Part shown: one piece after another, positions 17,078 to 26,846 of the stretch | Position numbering within the stretch: position 1 is the stretch's first letter | Layout of the letters: each line of letters starts with the position of its first letter | DNA from: Chryseobacterium formosum | GTDB taxonomy: Bacteria; Bacteroidota; Bacteroidia; Flavobacteriales; Weeksellaceae | Direction: 5' to 3' | Assembly (NCBI RefSeq): GCF_026460885.1 | Contig: NZ_JAOVZW010000023.1 | Span: 1 to 64,000 of the forward strand | DNA length: 64,000 nt | Position numbers and translations under genes: made by a program | Notes under the pieces: generated by a model | Seen by the model: only the letters and a program-made list of their open reading frames with translations | What the model was told of the DNA's origin: nothing | Database searches by the model: none

Positions 17078-17944
17078 ATGAAATTATATCCAATACAATG
17101 TGGAAAATTTAAGCTCGATGGCGGAGCAATGTTCGGAGTCGTCCCAAAGAGTTTGTGGGAGAAAACCAATCCTGCAGACGAGAGAAATCTAATCGAACTG
17201 GGAACAAGATCTTTACTTGTTGAAGACGGAAAAAAATTAATTTTAATTGATTGTGGTCTTGGAAACAAGCAAGATGATAAATTTTTCGGTCATTATTCGC
17301 TTTGGGGAGACGATAATTTAGATAAAAACTTAAAGAAATATGGTTTCGTAAAAGAAGATATTACCGATGTTTTCTTAACACACCTTCACTTCGATCATTG
17401 CGGTGGCGCTATTGAATGGAATGATGATAAATCCGGATACAGACCTGCTTTTAAAAATGCACAGTTTTGGACGAACGAAAATCACTGGCAATGGGCAACA
17501 GAACCTAATGCAAGAGAAAAAGCAAGTTTTTTAAAGGAAAATATTCTTCCTATCCAGGAAAGTGGACAACTGAACTTTTTACCACTTCCGGCAAATGGAA
17601 ATTATGGATTTGCTCCGGACTTGAAGATGGATGTTATTTTTGTGGATGGACATACGGAAAAGCAGATGCTTCCTGTCATTCAGTATCAGGAAAAAACGAT
17701 TGTTTTTGCAGCAGATTTAATTCCTACAGCAGGACATATTCCGCAAGTTTATGTGATGGGATACGATACAAGACCTTTGTTGACTATTGAAGAAAAAGCG
17801 AAGTTTTTAAAACAGTGCGTAGAAAATGATTATCTCTTGTTTTTTGAACATGATGCACACCACGAATTGGCAAGTTTAAAAATGACAGAAAAAGGAGTTC
17901 GTTTGGATGAGACTTATAGTTTTAATGATGTTTTTGGATATTAA
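17078..17944 (+). CDS. MBL-fold metallo-hydrolase
   Basis: 288 residues, no signal peptide. The metallo-beta-lactamase motif HLHFDHCGG lies at ~residue 105, with further ligands in VDGHTEKQM, AADLIPTAGH and FEHDAHHE. Related to the lactonase/quorum-quenching-like group by overall layout, but the substrate cannot be assigned. Follows ruvB by 57 nt and precedes coaE by 8 nt. Confidence 0.85.
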   Translation: MKLYPIQCGKFKLDGGAMFGVVPKSLWEKTNPADERNLIELGTRSLLVEDGKKLILIDCGLGNKQDDKFFGHYSLWGDDNLDKNLKKYGFVKEDITDVFLTHLHFDHCGGAIEWNDDKSGYRPAFKNAQFWTNENHWQWATEPNAREKASFLKENILPIQESGQLNFLPLPANGNYGFAPDLKMDVIFVDGHTEKQMLPVIQYQEKTIVFAADLIPTAGHIPQVYVMGYDTRPLLTIEEKAKFLKQCVENDYLLFFEHDAHHELASLKMTEKGVRLDETYSFNDVFGY

Positions 17945-17952
17945 TTTGAATT

Positions 17953-18588
17953 ATGGAAGAATTACATTCAGAAACTAAAAAAGCAGAACCCGATCCCTTA
18001 TCGACATCCAAAATAATCGGTTTAACTGGTGGAATTGGTTCAGGAAAAACTACCGTGGCAAAGTTTATTGAAGACTGTGGATTTCCAGTTTATTATTCGG
18101 ATGACCGAGCTAAAGAAATTGTGAATGACAACAACGATTTAAAACTTAAAATCACGGAACTTTTAGGAAATGAGGCTTACGATGAAAATGGACTTTATAA
18201 CAGGAAATTCGTCGCTGAGAAAGTTTTTAATGATAAAGATTTACTTCAAAAATTAAATGAAATTATTCATCCTGCTGTTCGGATTGATTTTGAAGATTGG
18301 GTGAAAAAGCAGACGAAGTATTTAATTTTTAAAGAAACAGCTTTACTTTTTGAATTAAAACTACATCTGCAATGTTACCGTTCGATTTTAGTTACTGCCG
18401 AAGATAATATCAGAATTAAAAGGGTAATGGATCGCGATGGAAAAACCTACAGAGAAGTACAATCTGTTATGGAAAAACAACTACCTGAAAAAGATAAAAT
18501 CAAATTGGCAGATTGTGTTATTTACAACAATACCAATTTGGATGATTTGAAAGATCAAACTGAAAAAGTCATTTTTGATATAGAATAA
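17953..18588 (+). CDS. coaE: Dephospho-CoA kinase
   Basis: 211 residues. Phosphorylates dephospho-CoA, the last step of coenzyme A synthesis. The P-loop GLTGGIGSGKTTVA begins near residue 24, followed by YSDDRAKEIV and IHPAVR and FKETALLFE. Most CoaE proteins start at the strand before the P-loop, so the first ~20 residues (MEELHSETKKAEPDPLSTSK) are an extension; no other ATG is available in frame. Confidence 0.94.
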   Translation: MEELHSETKKAEPDPLSTSKIIGLTGGIGSGKTTVAKFIEDCGFPVYYSDDRAKEIVNDNNDLKLKITELLGNEAYDENGLYNRKFVAEKVFNDKDLLQKLNEIIHPAVRIDFEDWVKKQTKYLIFKETALLFELKLHLQCYRSILVTAEDNIRIKRVMDRDGKTYREVQSVMEKQLPEKDKIKLADCVIYNNTNLDDLKDQTEKVIFDIE

Positions 18589-18592
18589 TAAA

Positions 18593-18622
18593 AACTCCCG
18601 TTATAATATAGCGGGAGTTTTT
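18593..18622 (+). terminator. Terminator of coaE
   Basis: Inverted repeat with arms AACTCCCG (from 18593) and CGGGAGTT, loop rich in A/T, followed by a T run. Confidence 0.8.
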
Positions 18623-18697
18623 TGTTGATTAAATTAATGGTTATTTAAATTACATTTAGATTAACTTAATTATCTAATTTAAGTTTAATACAAAAAA

Positions 18698-18725
18698 AAT
18701 AAGCTCTCATTTCTGAGAGCTTATT
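18698..18725 (-). terminator. Terminator of the GEVED T9SS gene
   Basis: A perfect 12-bp stem (18698-18709 and 18714-18725) with a 4-nt loop; on the minus strand it is followed by a T run. Confidence 0.85.
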
Positions 18726-18743
18726 CTATTTAAAAAAGTTTGA

Positions 18744-21700
18744 TTATTCTTTAATGAATTTCTTCTGAGCTGTGCCCTGAACATCATCAATATCGATCAT
18801 ATAAACACCGTTGATCAATCTGCTTACGTCAATCTTATTATTTAAGATTATTCCGCTTGAGATTAGTTGACCAGCTGCACTATAAATCTTGTAATTAGCT
18901 TTTTTGCTGATATTCTTAACATTCAATGTTGATTTTACCGGGTTAGGATAAATCATTATGTCTGTTTGATTAAGAGCATTCGCTACTGGAAGTTTAGATA
19001 TTCTTACTGTATAATCTTCAACTTCACCGTTAGCAAAACTTGTACAGTTTACAGGAATAGCATCTTTAGACATTGCAACTCTCATGACAACATATTTATA
19101 ATCTGTCATACTCACAAAAGCATCTGTCGGTACATTGAAAGTTGCACTAGCCGTAGTACTTTCATTCGGACCATCAGCAAGGATTCTTTCATTTAAATCG
19201 AAAGTTCCGTTTCTGTTAAAGTCAATCCAAACTGCAACACCTCCTTTTGCTCCTGAACCTAATTTTTTGTCAACAACAATCTGGTTACCTGTTGATCCTT
19301 GAATCATTTCGATGAATTTCGTAGGTGTACCTGTGTAATCAGAATATTGAGATCCTGCTGTTGTGTTAGTCATTTGAGGTTTTCCTGTAGGTGTAACGGT
19401 AACCTTTGAAATGAACTCACTAACAAAATTTGTAGATCCCATCTGACAATACACTACTGTAGGTGTTGTAAAGTAATACAGAGGAGTAAAGTTACCCGGT
19501 GTACCAGTACAAACATTTGCTACCTGCATTTCATATTTTGTCAATTCTAATAATCCTGTAATAGTATAAGTATTAGTATTTACATTCACAGTCGTCCAGC
19601 TTGGTATTCCTACTTTTCTATATCTGAAAACATAGCTGTTAGTAGCACCTGCACCTGTATATGCATCCCAAATAACTTCAGCAGTTGTTGGTGTAAGTTG
19701 TGTAATTGTTAATCCTGGAGGTGGTATTTCACAAACTCTAATCGTTGTAAATACTTCTGGATTAGACCATGGATTTGCAACACTAGCTCCAACACAAGTA
19801 GTACTTACTTGTACTTCATAATTTTCAAATGAATCTAAACCTGTAATGGTATAGCTATTTAATGGAGGTTGTGGAGTTCCAGGAGCTGGAGGTGATTGCC
19901 ATCCTGCTACACCTGAACCAACTTTTCTCCATCTAATCGTATATACTGCACTTGCAACTAAAGGATTCCACGTTACAACAGCAGAATTTGGTGTGATGTT
20001 ACTAATTGTAACAGTCGGCGGTGCCGGATCACATTTTGTAGCAAACGGAACCGACGGAGCTGTTCCTTCTGTACCATTACAAATTGCCACTACCTTTACT
20101 TCATAATTTGTAGCAGGCTGTAAACCTGTATTAATAGGATAACTTGTGGCTGGTGGTGACAAAATTACTGATGAGTTCGTCCAAGTAGCAGAAGTTAACT
20201 CTTTCCAATATACTCTGTAGTTAAGGTTATCTGGAGAAGGTGTCCAGTTAACAATTGCAGAATTATGAGTAATTGTATTTACAGTAACATTTGTAGGTGC
20301 TACAGTAGAACATGGTTTAATGATAAATGTAAAATCTACATAGTTACCATAATTTGCTGCACCACAAGGTGTAAGTGTACCTGACCATGATGTAGCAAAC
20401 CTTGCTCTGTAAGATCCCGAAGGACGACCAGTTGTTAAAATAGTTCCAGTAGCAGTATTTACATATCCATTTGAAAAATAAACTTCTTCTCCACCTGGAC
20501 CTGTTCCTGGTGTGAATACCATATCATTATTCCAATCAATCCAAATATAATAGTAGTTACTTGTACCACCATTCATACTAAAATCTACAGGGTTATTTGG
20601 TAATACAGAGAAACTTGTAGCTGAATTATTTACATACGCCTGATATGTATTAGCAGTATAATTAAGATTAGTAAAACCTCCAGTCGTTGTAACCGTTTTC
20701 AGATAGTATGATGTAGAAGATGATCCACCTGTAGGTGTACAGTAATTTGTAAATACTGTTACAGGACCAGACCAATAACTAATATCTGATGAGCTACATT
20801 TTGCTCTAACCCACACATAATAGGTAGTACTTGGCGTCAATCCATTAATTAATTGACTAGGACCTGATACTCCAGAAAACTGAGGTACTGTACCTGCTGT
20901 AGGAGGTGTATTTGATGTACTGTAATACACATCATAACCACCTGCTGGAGCTGGACTTGGTACTGTCCATTGTACTGTTGCACTCGTAGTTGTTGCACTT
21001 TGTAATGTAAAATTCGTTGGAGGTAAACAAGTAGGAGGTGCTACCACAGATAATGTAAAGTCAACATAATTTCCATACGGTGCAGGTCCGCAAGGAGGAA
21101 CCACTCCACTATAAGAAGTTGATGTTCTAACTCTATAATTTCCTAATGCTGTACCTGCAGGTACCGGAATTGTTCCAGACAGTGTTGCTACATAATTTGC
21201 ATTAGAAAGTACTAGCTCTCCTGGGTTAGCAAAAACTCCGTCACCATTCCAATCTACCCATACTTTATAATAATAAGAACTTCCTCCTGTAGTAGCTAAA
21301 CTGATATTAACGTTATTTCCAGGAGATGTCAATACGGTTGTATTCGTATTTACGTATGCATTATAAGATGTTGCTGTATAATTAAGATTAGTCCACCCTA
21401 ATGTAGTAGTGATATTATTAAAATAATATGAATTTGAACTACTTCCACCAGTTGGTGTACAATAACATTGCGAAGGAAGATTTTGTCCTACGGAAACTAT
21501 ATTCGATGTAGCTGACTGACTACTATTTGCACAAGTTACCACACAACGATAATCTGTAGCTACTGTTTGGCTTGCAACAGTGTATGTAGGAGTTGTTGCA
21601 CCCGCAATTGCCGTAAATGTACCTGCACCTGCTGGACTACTAAACCATTGATAAGTAATACCTCCTCCAAATGTATAACCTGTAAGCACCAAATTAAATG

Positions 21701-23210
21701 GTACGCCTATACAAGCATTAGTTGTTGTAGCAGAGGCTGTTCCAGAAACAGGAGCACCTGCGCATGGAGCCAATGCAAGTATATTAACATTATAATCATG
21801 TGTTTCACCATAAGAAGCTGAACTACATGCATCAACCCCTAGAGTATTATATATTGCACGTACACGCATTCTATGAACACCAGCAGGTGCTGTAAGCGGA
21901 ATTGCAATATTAGCGTTTGCAAATGCTGGACTTTGAAGAAGTGGCAAATCTGTCAATAATTTTTCAGCAGCATCAAAAGTACCATTGTCATTAAAATCAA
22001 TCCAAATGCTTACTTTTTCATAATCAGGTGATGAGTATGTAGTATTAATCTGAACCGGGTAAGATTGTCCCGGTAAAAGATTTACAGGAGTAAATGCAGT
22101 TGTTCTGTCATAATATCCTGCTCCGTTACAACCTGTATTCAAATCGCTGATAATAGAAGGAGCAACACCTGTAATTACAAAACTATTTAAGTCATCGCCG
22201 CTACCACAGTTGTATGTGTAAATTGGTGTACAATAATTTAAACACTGTCCACCTGTATTAAGTCCTACAGTTACTATATTCGAATTCTGTGTACTTCCTC
22301 CATTCGTACAAGTTACCACACATCGATAATCGCTTGCTGCAGTATGATTTGTCACAGCATAAGACATAGTTGTAGCACCTACAATATTAGTAAATGTATT
22401 GGCTCCAGCCGGAGATCTTTGCCATTGATAGGTAATCCCTCCTCCGGTTGTTGCACCTGTAAGTACAAGATTGAAAGGTATATTTGCGCAAACTGCTGTA
22501 GCCGAAGCTGAAGCCGTTCCTGCGGTTACCGCACCCGAACAAGCGCCTCCAGCGCTATATCCAATTTGCAAGAAAGGTCTTCTATCATCAATAGTACTTA
22601 TTGAATTTGTAGTTGACGATAGAGTTGTAATCCCTGCTAAAGTTGTATTTCCAGTACCATAAATCCTATTTGGCACCGTACTCCAAAGCCAATCAAAAGT
22701 ACCCGTTGAAGGATTTCCTGTAACTTGATTAATATCCCACTCAACAGAAATCTCTAAAGATCCACCTGTATATGTAAAAGGGGTATTTAATGCAAAAACG
22801 ATGTAATTTGGTGTCATCGTTGCTGGGATAGCTTGATTTAAGTTTTGATAAACTAAAGTAGCTCCAGAATTAAGGTTTGCCCAAGTTTCTGATGCTGCAG
22901 CATAAGCTGTAGCTGTAGAATTTTTCATATATATTCTGAAAATTCCACCACCAGTAGTAGTTGCATTATTATTCTTTACCCACCCCAAATCATTAATAGT
23001 GACCCCCGAGGTTATACCAGCAGCAGCGAGCTCACTTGCGGTATAAAGATAAGAATATCTACTAGCATCATAACTACTTGAGGTACTTGATCGATAAACG
23101 GGTCCAGCATTATAGGCAGGTGTTCCAGCGGTTCCGGTAGTTATTTGGGCTACCTGCGCATGAACTAACAAACCGATAAGTAAACCCCAAATCAGTAATA
23201 TTTTTTTCAT
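18744..23210 (-). CDS. Large secreted GEVED/fibronectin type III protein with type A T9SS sorting domain
   Basis: 1488 residues from the ATG at 23210; the longer frame begins with TTG. Signal peptide MKKILLIWGLLIGLLVHAQ. The N-terminal ~230 residues are followed by two near-identical Ig-like modules (CAN/CIGVPFNLVLTG...YRCVVTC). Four GEVED-type domains carry the Asp-rich motif WIDFNDNGTFD, WVDWNGDGVF, WIDWNNDMVF and WIDFNRNGTFD. Four fibronectin III domains follow (ATVQWTVP, AIVNWTPS, AVVTWNPL, AEVIWDAY). The last ~75 residues (IMIYPNPVKSTLNV...GVYMIDIDD) are the type A sorting domain. Likely cell-surface, perhaps calcium- or glycan-binding (inference). Confidence 0.9.
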   Translation of the reverse strand: MKKILLIWGLLIGLLVHAQVAQITTGTAGTPAYNAGPVYRSSTSSSYDASRYSYLYTASELAAAGITSGVTINDLGWVKNNNATTTGGGIFRIYMKNSTATAYAAASETWANLNSGATLVYQNLNQAIPATMTPNYIVFALNTPFTYTGGSLEISVEWDINQVTGNPSTGTFDWLWSTVPNRIYGTGNTTLAGITTLSSTTNSISTIDDRRPFLQIGYSAGGACSGAVTAGTASASATAVCANIPFNLVLTGATTGGGITYQWQRSPAGANTFTNIVGATTMSYAVTNHTAASDYRCVVTCTNGGSTQNSNIVTVGLNTGGQCLNYCTPIYTYNCGSGDDLNSFVITGVAPSIISDLNTGCNGAGYYDRTTAFTPVNLLPGQSYPVQINTTYSSPDYEKVSIWIDFNDNGTFDAAEKLLTDLPLLQSPAFANANIAIPLTAPAGVHRMRVRAIYNTLGVDACSSASYGETHDYNVNILALAPCAGAPVSGTASATTTNACIGVPFNLVLTGYTFGGGITYQWFSSPAGAGTFTAIAGATTPTYTVASQTVATDYRCVVTCANSSQSATSNIVSVGQNLPSQCYCTPTGGSSSNSYYFNNITTTLGWTNLNYTATSYNAYVNTNTTVLTSPGNNVNISLATTGGSSYYYKVWVDWNGDGVFANPGELVLSNANYVATLSGTIPVPAGTALGNYRVRTSTSYSGVVPPCGPAPYGNYVDFTLSVVAPPTCLPPTNFTLQSATTTSATVQWTVPSPAPAGGYDVYYSTSNTPPTAGTVPQFSGVSGPSQLINGLTPSTTYYVWVRAKCSSSDISYWSGPVTVFTNYCTPTGGSSSTSYYLKTVTTTGGFTNLNYTANTYQAYVNNSATSFSVLPNNPVDFSMNGGTSNYYYIWIDWNNDMVFTPGTGPGGEEVYFSNGYVNTATGTILTTGRPSGSYRARFATSWSGTLTPCGAANYGNYVDFTFIIKPCSTVAPTNVTVNTITHNSAIVNWTPSPDNLNYRVYWKELTSATWTNSSVILSPPATSYPINTGLQPATNYEVKVVAICNGTEGTAPSVPFATKCDPAPPTVTISNITPNSAVVTWNPLVASAVYTIRWRKVGSGVAGWQSPPAPGTPQPPLNSYTITGLDSFENYEVQVSTTCVGASVANPWSNPEVFTTIRVCEIPPPGLTITQLTPTTAEVIWDAYTGAGATNSYVFRYRKVGIPSWTTVNVNTNTYTITGLLELTKYEMQVANVCTGTPGNFTPLYYFTTPTVVYCQMGSTNFVSEFISKVTVTPTGKPQMTNTTAGSQYSDYTGTPTKFIEMIQGSTGNQIVVDKKLGSGAKGGVAVWIDFNRNGTFDLNERILADGPNESTTASATFNVPTDAFVSMTDYKYVVMRVAMSKDAIPVNCTSFANGEVEDYTVRISKLPVANALNQTDIMIYPNPVKSTLNVKNISKKANYKIYSAAGQLISSGIILNNKIDVSRLINGVYMIDIDDVQGTAQKKFIKE

Positions 23211-23222
23211 ATTATACAATTC

Positions 23223-23375
23223 TTAATAATTAAATTTAAATTCATTGGATCGTTTGTTTAAGTATTTTTTTAGATTCTGCAATACTAATCTATCGTAAAC
23301 ATCATCTAAATGATATTGTTGATAAAAATCAACTTTAAACACATAAAATGTGTTGAGAATGTAAAATTCCGCCAT
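23223..23375 (-). other. Possible 50-codon leader ORF upstream of the GEVED T9SS gene
   Basis: Between the predicted transcription start (~23396) and the T9SS ATG lies a ~185-nt leader. It holds an open frame starting MAEFYILNTF and ending 13 nt before the main gene. It also contains a perfect 7-bp hairpin (AACACAT 23338-23344, ATGTGTT 23348-23354). The longer version starting at 23414 is unlikely because it overlaps the promoter box. I cannot assign a function; it may be non-coding. Confidence 0.25.
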
Positions 23376-23401
23376 AGGCAATATTATTTTTATATTAAAT
23401 A

Positions 23402-23434
23402 CAAATCTAAACATTTTTTGTCATTTCCAGCAAA
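23402..23434 (-). promoter_or_regulatory. Promoter of the GEVED T9SS gene
   Basis: On the minus strand TTTG (23434-23431) is followed after 21 nt by TAGATTTG (23409-23402). Both match consensus. It places the start about 185 nt upstream of the coding region, a long leader for this window. Confidence 0.65.
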
Positions 23435-23495
23435 TGATTAGTTTTTTTTTTATTATTACTTCACTAAAAACGGTCTTATGATTACATAATAAAAA

Positions 23496-23520
23496 AATCC
23501 TCAAGCAAAACTTGAGGATT
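23496..23520 (-). terminator. Terminator of the M43 protease gene
   Basis: A 10-bp stem AATCCTCAAG/CTTGAGGATT with a 5-nt loop; on the minus strand followed by a T run. Separates two T9SS cargo genes. Confidence 0.88.
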
Positions 23521-23543
23521 CATTAGTATATAAAAAGAAATTA

Positions 23544-25559
23544 TTATTTCTTAATAAATTTCACGCTTTCAGATACACCTTTATCATTAATTGTAATAAT
23601 ATATGTACCTCTCACTAATTCAGATACTCTAACTTGGTTATTGTTAATTTCACCAGCTTTTACAATTTGTCCTACAGCATTATGAATTTCAAATTTAGCT
23701 TTGTTAGAAACTTTAGTTATATTTAAAACATCAGTTGCTGGGTTTGGATAAACAGCAAAGCTTTCAAGTTTAGTTTCACCTGTAGCCAAGACAGTAACAT
23801 TTACAGCTCTTGTTTGAGTATCAAAGAACGAACTTCCCTGGAAAACAATATTTCCTGCAGAATCTTTCAAATTATAATATCCACCATATTCGTAAATTCC
23901 ATCAGATTCAGAATCATTAATTGTGAATGTATAACATCCAGGAGTTAAAGCCCAGTTTTGAGTATAAAGTGCTGGAAGAGCAGAAGTATCTGTAGTAGCA
24001 GCACCACTATAAACAATAGTTCCTGCACTGTTTTTCAAATTCCAAGTAGTTTCAGAACCGTAAATATCTCTTTGTAAATTAAATGCATAAGTACCCTGAA
24101 CTGCCGGTACTGCACCAGATCCTACAAAATAAGTTGTTAAAGAACTGTTACTTGCTCTTTGATCAGCTACACTATTTACCGTAGTAACTGTAATCGTCAT
24201 GTTACCTGAAGGCATTGTACTAGGAACTGATAAATCAATCAATGCGTAACGATTTGGCGCTAAACTTCCAGACCAAGTATAGCTCTGAGTATTAGTACCT
24301 ACCCCATAAGTAATAACCGCTGAAGTCATTGTACTTGTTCCTCTGTTGTATAAAGAAATTTTAGTTGTAGAAGCTGCAGTTCCACCACATGTAGAATTTG
24401 CTGTTGTTGTACAGTTTGTTTCTAATTTTACTTCTCCATCGTTCGCAAAAAGAGGAATCGCAATATCTGCTGTTGATGTTTTTAGTTCGAGCCTTCTTGG
24501 AGAATTGTTCATTACAGCAGTAATTCTGTCTTTTTGATTTACCGTAAAGATATTCATACAAGTATCGTTTGTATAGTCCATATAATTTTGAACCATCTCA
24601 AACACGCTTGCATTATCACAGCTTGCGATAAATTCATTACATGTATAATTTGCTGTATGTGCTGTAGGAGTATCTGCACAGTAATCTGTTCCACAAGTAG
24701 CATCGCCCCAAATATGTCTTAATCCTAAAAAGTGCCCCACCTCATGAGTCATTGTTCTTCCTTTATCATAAGGAGCTCCCAAAATAAAAGTACCATCGTC
24801 ATAATCAGAACTTCCAAATGTAGAATAATTTGCTACTACACCATCAGTAGTTGCAATACCACCACTTGTATTTAGACCTGCCAATCCTGAATTTGAAGGA
24901 AACTGTGCATATCCTAAGAGCGTAGAACTAGAACCTCCAAATTGAACACTCCACATATTCATATATTTGGTAGGATCCCAAATTGTTCTTGGTTTCACAT
25001 AAGAATTAACTCCCGCTTGTGTCCAACTTGCATAACACAGATTAACTCTATCGATACCATTTGTAGGATTTCCGTTTGGATCTACTTTTGCCAAAGCAAA
25101 TTGTATCATTATATCTGCACCTACAGGATTGGTATTGAATCCCGGAGTTCCGGATGCTTTTCTGTAATCATTATTCATTACAGTTATCTGAGATTGAACT
25201 TGAGTATCTGTAATATTCGGAGCCACACCATAAGCCTGTCCTGCATGTATAACGTGTACAACTACCGGAATTGTAATAATCCCTCCGTTTTGAGATTTAT
25301 TCGATTTTGCATTTTCAATTAAAGGATTAATCCATGCTTCAAACTGAGCCTCAGTCATTCTATCAGGATACATTGCCTGCAGGTATTTCTCATACCCTGT
25401 AGAAGCACAACGCATTACCCCATTCGCATCCTTAAGCTCATCCATCGTATAAGCTTTACCAAAAACCAATTTACTGTTTTCTAATTTCTGCGCACTGAAT
25501 GTTGCAGCAAAAATCATAGAAAACAGCAAAATTACTTTTGAAACTGTAAATTTCTTCAT
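23544..25559 (-). CDS. Secreted M43-family zinc metalloprotease with type A T9SS sorting domain
   Basis: 671 residues. Signal peptide (KVILLFSMIFAATFSAQ), then a catalytic domain of the pappalysin/cytophagalysin group: TIPVVVHVIH, then the metzincin motif HEVGHFLGLRHIWGD near residue 271, followed by CGTDYCADTPTA and NYMDYTNDTCMNIF with the Met-turn. Middle region contains beta modules (GCYTFTINDSESDGIYEYGGYY). The C-terminal ~75 residues (FAVYPNPATDVLNI...GTYIITINDKG) are the T9SS type A domain. Exported across the outer membrane; likely digests host or environmental protein. Confidence 0.93.
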   Translation of the reverse strand: MKKFTVSKVILLFSMIFAATFSAQKLENSKLVFGKAYTMDELKDANGVMRCASTGYEKYLQAMYPDRMTEAQFEAWINPLIENAKSNKSQNGGIITIPVVVHVIHAGQAYGVAPNITDTQVQSQITVMNNDYRKASGTPGFNTNPVGADIMIQFALAKVDPNGNPTNGIDRVNLCYASWTQAGVNSYVKPRTIWDPTKYMNMWSVQFGGSSSTLLGYAQFPSNSGLAGLNTSGGIATTDGVVANYSTFGSSDYDDGTFILGAPYDKGRTMTHEVGHFLGLRHIWGDATCGTDYCADTPTAHTANYTCNEFIASCDNASVFEMVQNYMDYTNDTCMNIFTVNQKDRITAVMNNSPRRLELKTSTADIAIPLFANDGEVKLETNCTTTANSTCGGTAASTTKISLYNRGTSTMTSAVITYGVGTNTQSYTWSGSLAPNRYALIDLSVPSTMPSGNMTITVTTVNSVADQRASNSSLTTYFVGSGAVPAVQGTYAFNLQRDIYGSETTWNLKNSAGTIVYSGAATTDTSALPALYTQNWALTPGCYTFTINDSESDGIYEYGGYYNLKDSAGNIVFQGSSFFDTQTRAVNVTVLATGETKLESFAVYPNPATDVLNITKVSNKAKFEIHNAVGQIVKAGEINNNQVRVSELVRGTYIITINDKGVSESVKFIKK

Positions 25560-25583
25560 TTTAAAATTAATTTAAATCTTTGG

Positions 25584-25591
25584 CAAATATA
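25584..25591 (-). promoter_or_regulatory. -7 box (TATATTTG) of the M43 protease gene
   Basis: A minus-strand TAnnTTTG match about 25 nt before the ATG at 25559. Confidence 0.6.
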
Positions 25592-25704
25592 ATATAAATT
25601 ACAATTACATTAATATTGTATTAATTTTATTTAAAAAAAATCATTATTTTGCTTACATTACAACAACAAATACTCATTTACCAATTATTGAAAAACAAGT
25701 CATT

Positions 25705-26151
25705 ATGAAATATTTTATCATAACATCAACAATATTATCATTAACGATATTAAGTTGCAAACCAAAAGCTGTTTCTTCTGAAAAATCAATTTCTAAGGTT
25801 GAAAAAATATCTTTATCTGAAAGAACCAGAGGAACAAACAGAACTTTTACATTATCAAACGGAAAATTAGAGTCATCTATTAATGGAATTATTAACAATA
25901 AGGAAATTTCTCAGAATGATTGGTCTAAAACTACAGATTTTGCAGATAAAATAAAACTTGAAGAAATCTCAAAATTAGAAGCGCCATCCACCAAACGATA
26001 TAGCGATGCTGCACTGGCTTCAATTATAACCATCACTAAAAACGAAACTGAATATCAATCTTCAGCTTTTGATTCAGGAAATCCTCCTGCGGAATTAAAA
26101 AGTCTTTATGTTGAAATTCAGAAATTGATAGAAACAAAAAAAAGCAAGTAA
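25705..26151 (+). CDS. Small hypothetical lipoprotein
   Basis: 148 residues. N-terminal lipoprotein signal with lipobox SLTILSCK (Cys near 17). The rest is hydrophilic, Lys/Ser/Glu-rich, with a C-terminal helix (ELKSLYVEIQKLIETKK). No family recognised. It is a lone plus-strand gene between minus-strand units; the segment SDAALASIITITKNETEYQSSAFD looks like folded core. Confidence 0.75.
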   Translation: MKYFIITSTILSLTILSCKPKAVSSEKSISKVEKISLSERTRGTNRTFTLSNGKLESSINGIINNKEISQNDWSKTTDFADKIKLEEISKLEAPSTKRYSDAALASIITITKNETEYQSSAFDSGNPPAELKSLYVEIQKLIETKKSK

Positions 26152-26183
26152 AACCTGCTCTTTTTTATTTTTAAAATACATAT

Positions 26184-26846
26184 TTAAAATTTATACGCTA
26201 TATTCCAGGCAAAACCCATTGTAAATTTATTAGAGCTTTTTCCAAAACCAGGAACAATCATGGGTACAACTTCATCTTGCTTTCCGGCTACAACCAAATA
26301 TCTTGGCTGCATACTCACATCGATGTAAAAATTAGATTCAAATAATTGTACTCTTCCTCCTAAAGTTCCTTCCAGCCAAAATGAAGATTGCGAAGATGAC
26401 GGCATTGAGACAGATGAACTGTTTCCTGCATATCCTCTTACCGGAATTGCCATATATTCCTGAGTATAAAATGCTCCTGCAACTTTTCCACCTCCATAAA
26501 ATCCGTTAAAATCATTTTCACGATCTCTTGCCAACATATAAAAGGCTCCGATTTTCACGAAAGGTCCGCTTGCTTCAGCATCGTATCCGTTATTTTGGTA
26601 AATATTTTTATCAAAACCAGCTTCAATGATTCCGTGAAAATTATCTTTAATTCTTGATGAAACAAATCCCTGAAACATTTGTCTGTCCGAAAAAAATGAA
26701 ACTCCTGCATTCAAAAGATCTACACCCACCATAAAATTGGGTTCGTACTTCCATTTTGGTTTTTCGGCTTCCTTCTTTTCCTGTGCAGATAAAGTCAGCA
26801 AACCGGAAACACTAAAAATTAAAGAATAAATTAGTCTTGTCTTCAT
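26184..26846 (-). CDS. DUF6048-like outer-membrane-type protein
   Basis: 220 residues. Signal peptide (YSLIFSVSGLLTLSAQ), alternating beta strands (FMVGVDLLNAGVSFF, GFYGGGKVAGAFYTQ, FYIDVSMQPRYLVV) and a terminal Phe (AWNIAYKF), the pattern of a small outer-membrane beta barrel. From memory this matches DUF6048, usually found with DUF6452 and rlmD in flavobacteria. Its start overlaps the end of the DUF6452 gene by 35 nt, so they are coupled. Function unknown. Confidence 0.7.
   Translation of the reverse strand: MKTRLIYSLIFSVSGLLTLSAQEKKEAEKPKWKYEPNFMVGVDLLNAGVSFFSDRQMFQGFVSSRIKDNFHGIIEAGFDKNIYQNNGYDAEASGPFVKIGAFYMLARDRENDFNGFYGGGKVAGAFYTQEYMAIPVRGYAGNSSSVSMPSSSQSSFWLEGTLGGRVQLFESNFYIDVSMQPRYLVVAGKQDEVVPMIVPGFGKSSNKFTMGFAWNIAYKF

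Noticed and set aside
17078..17944. MBL-fold protein as the missing ComEC domain
   Set aside because: It is far from the comEC-like gene, lies in a ruvB-coaE unit, and resembles lactonase-type hydrolases; no evidence supports a link.
23223..23414. 63-residue frame as a stand-alone gene
   Set aside because: Its first start overlaps the promoter boxes at 23402-23434. Only a shorter leader frame remains possible and is listed as uncertain.
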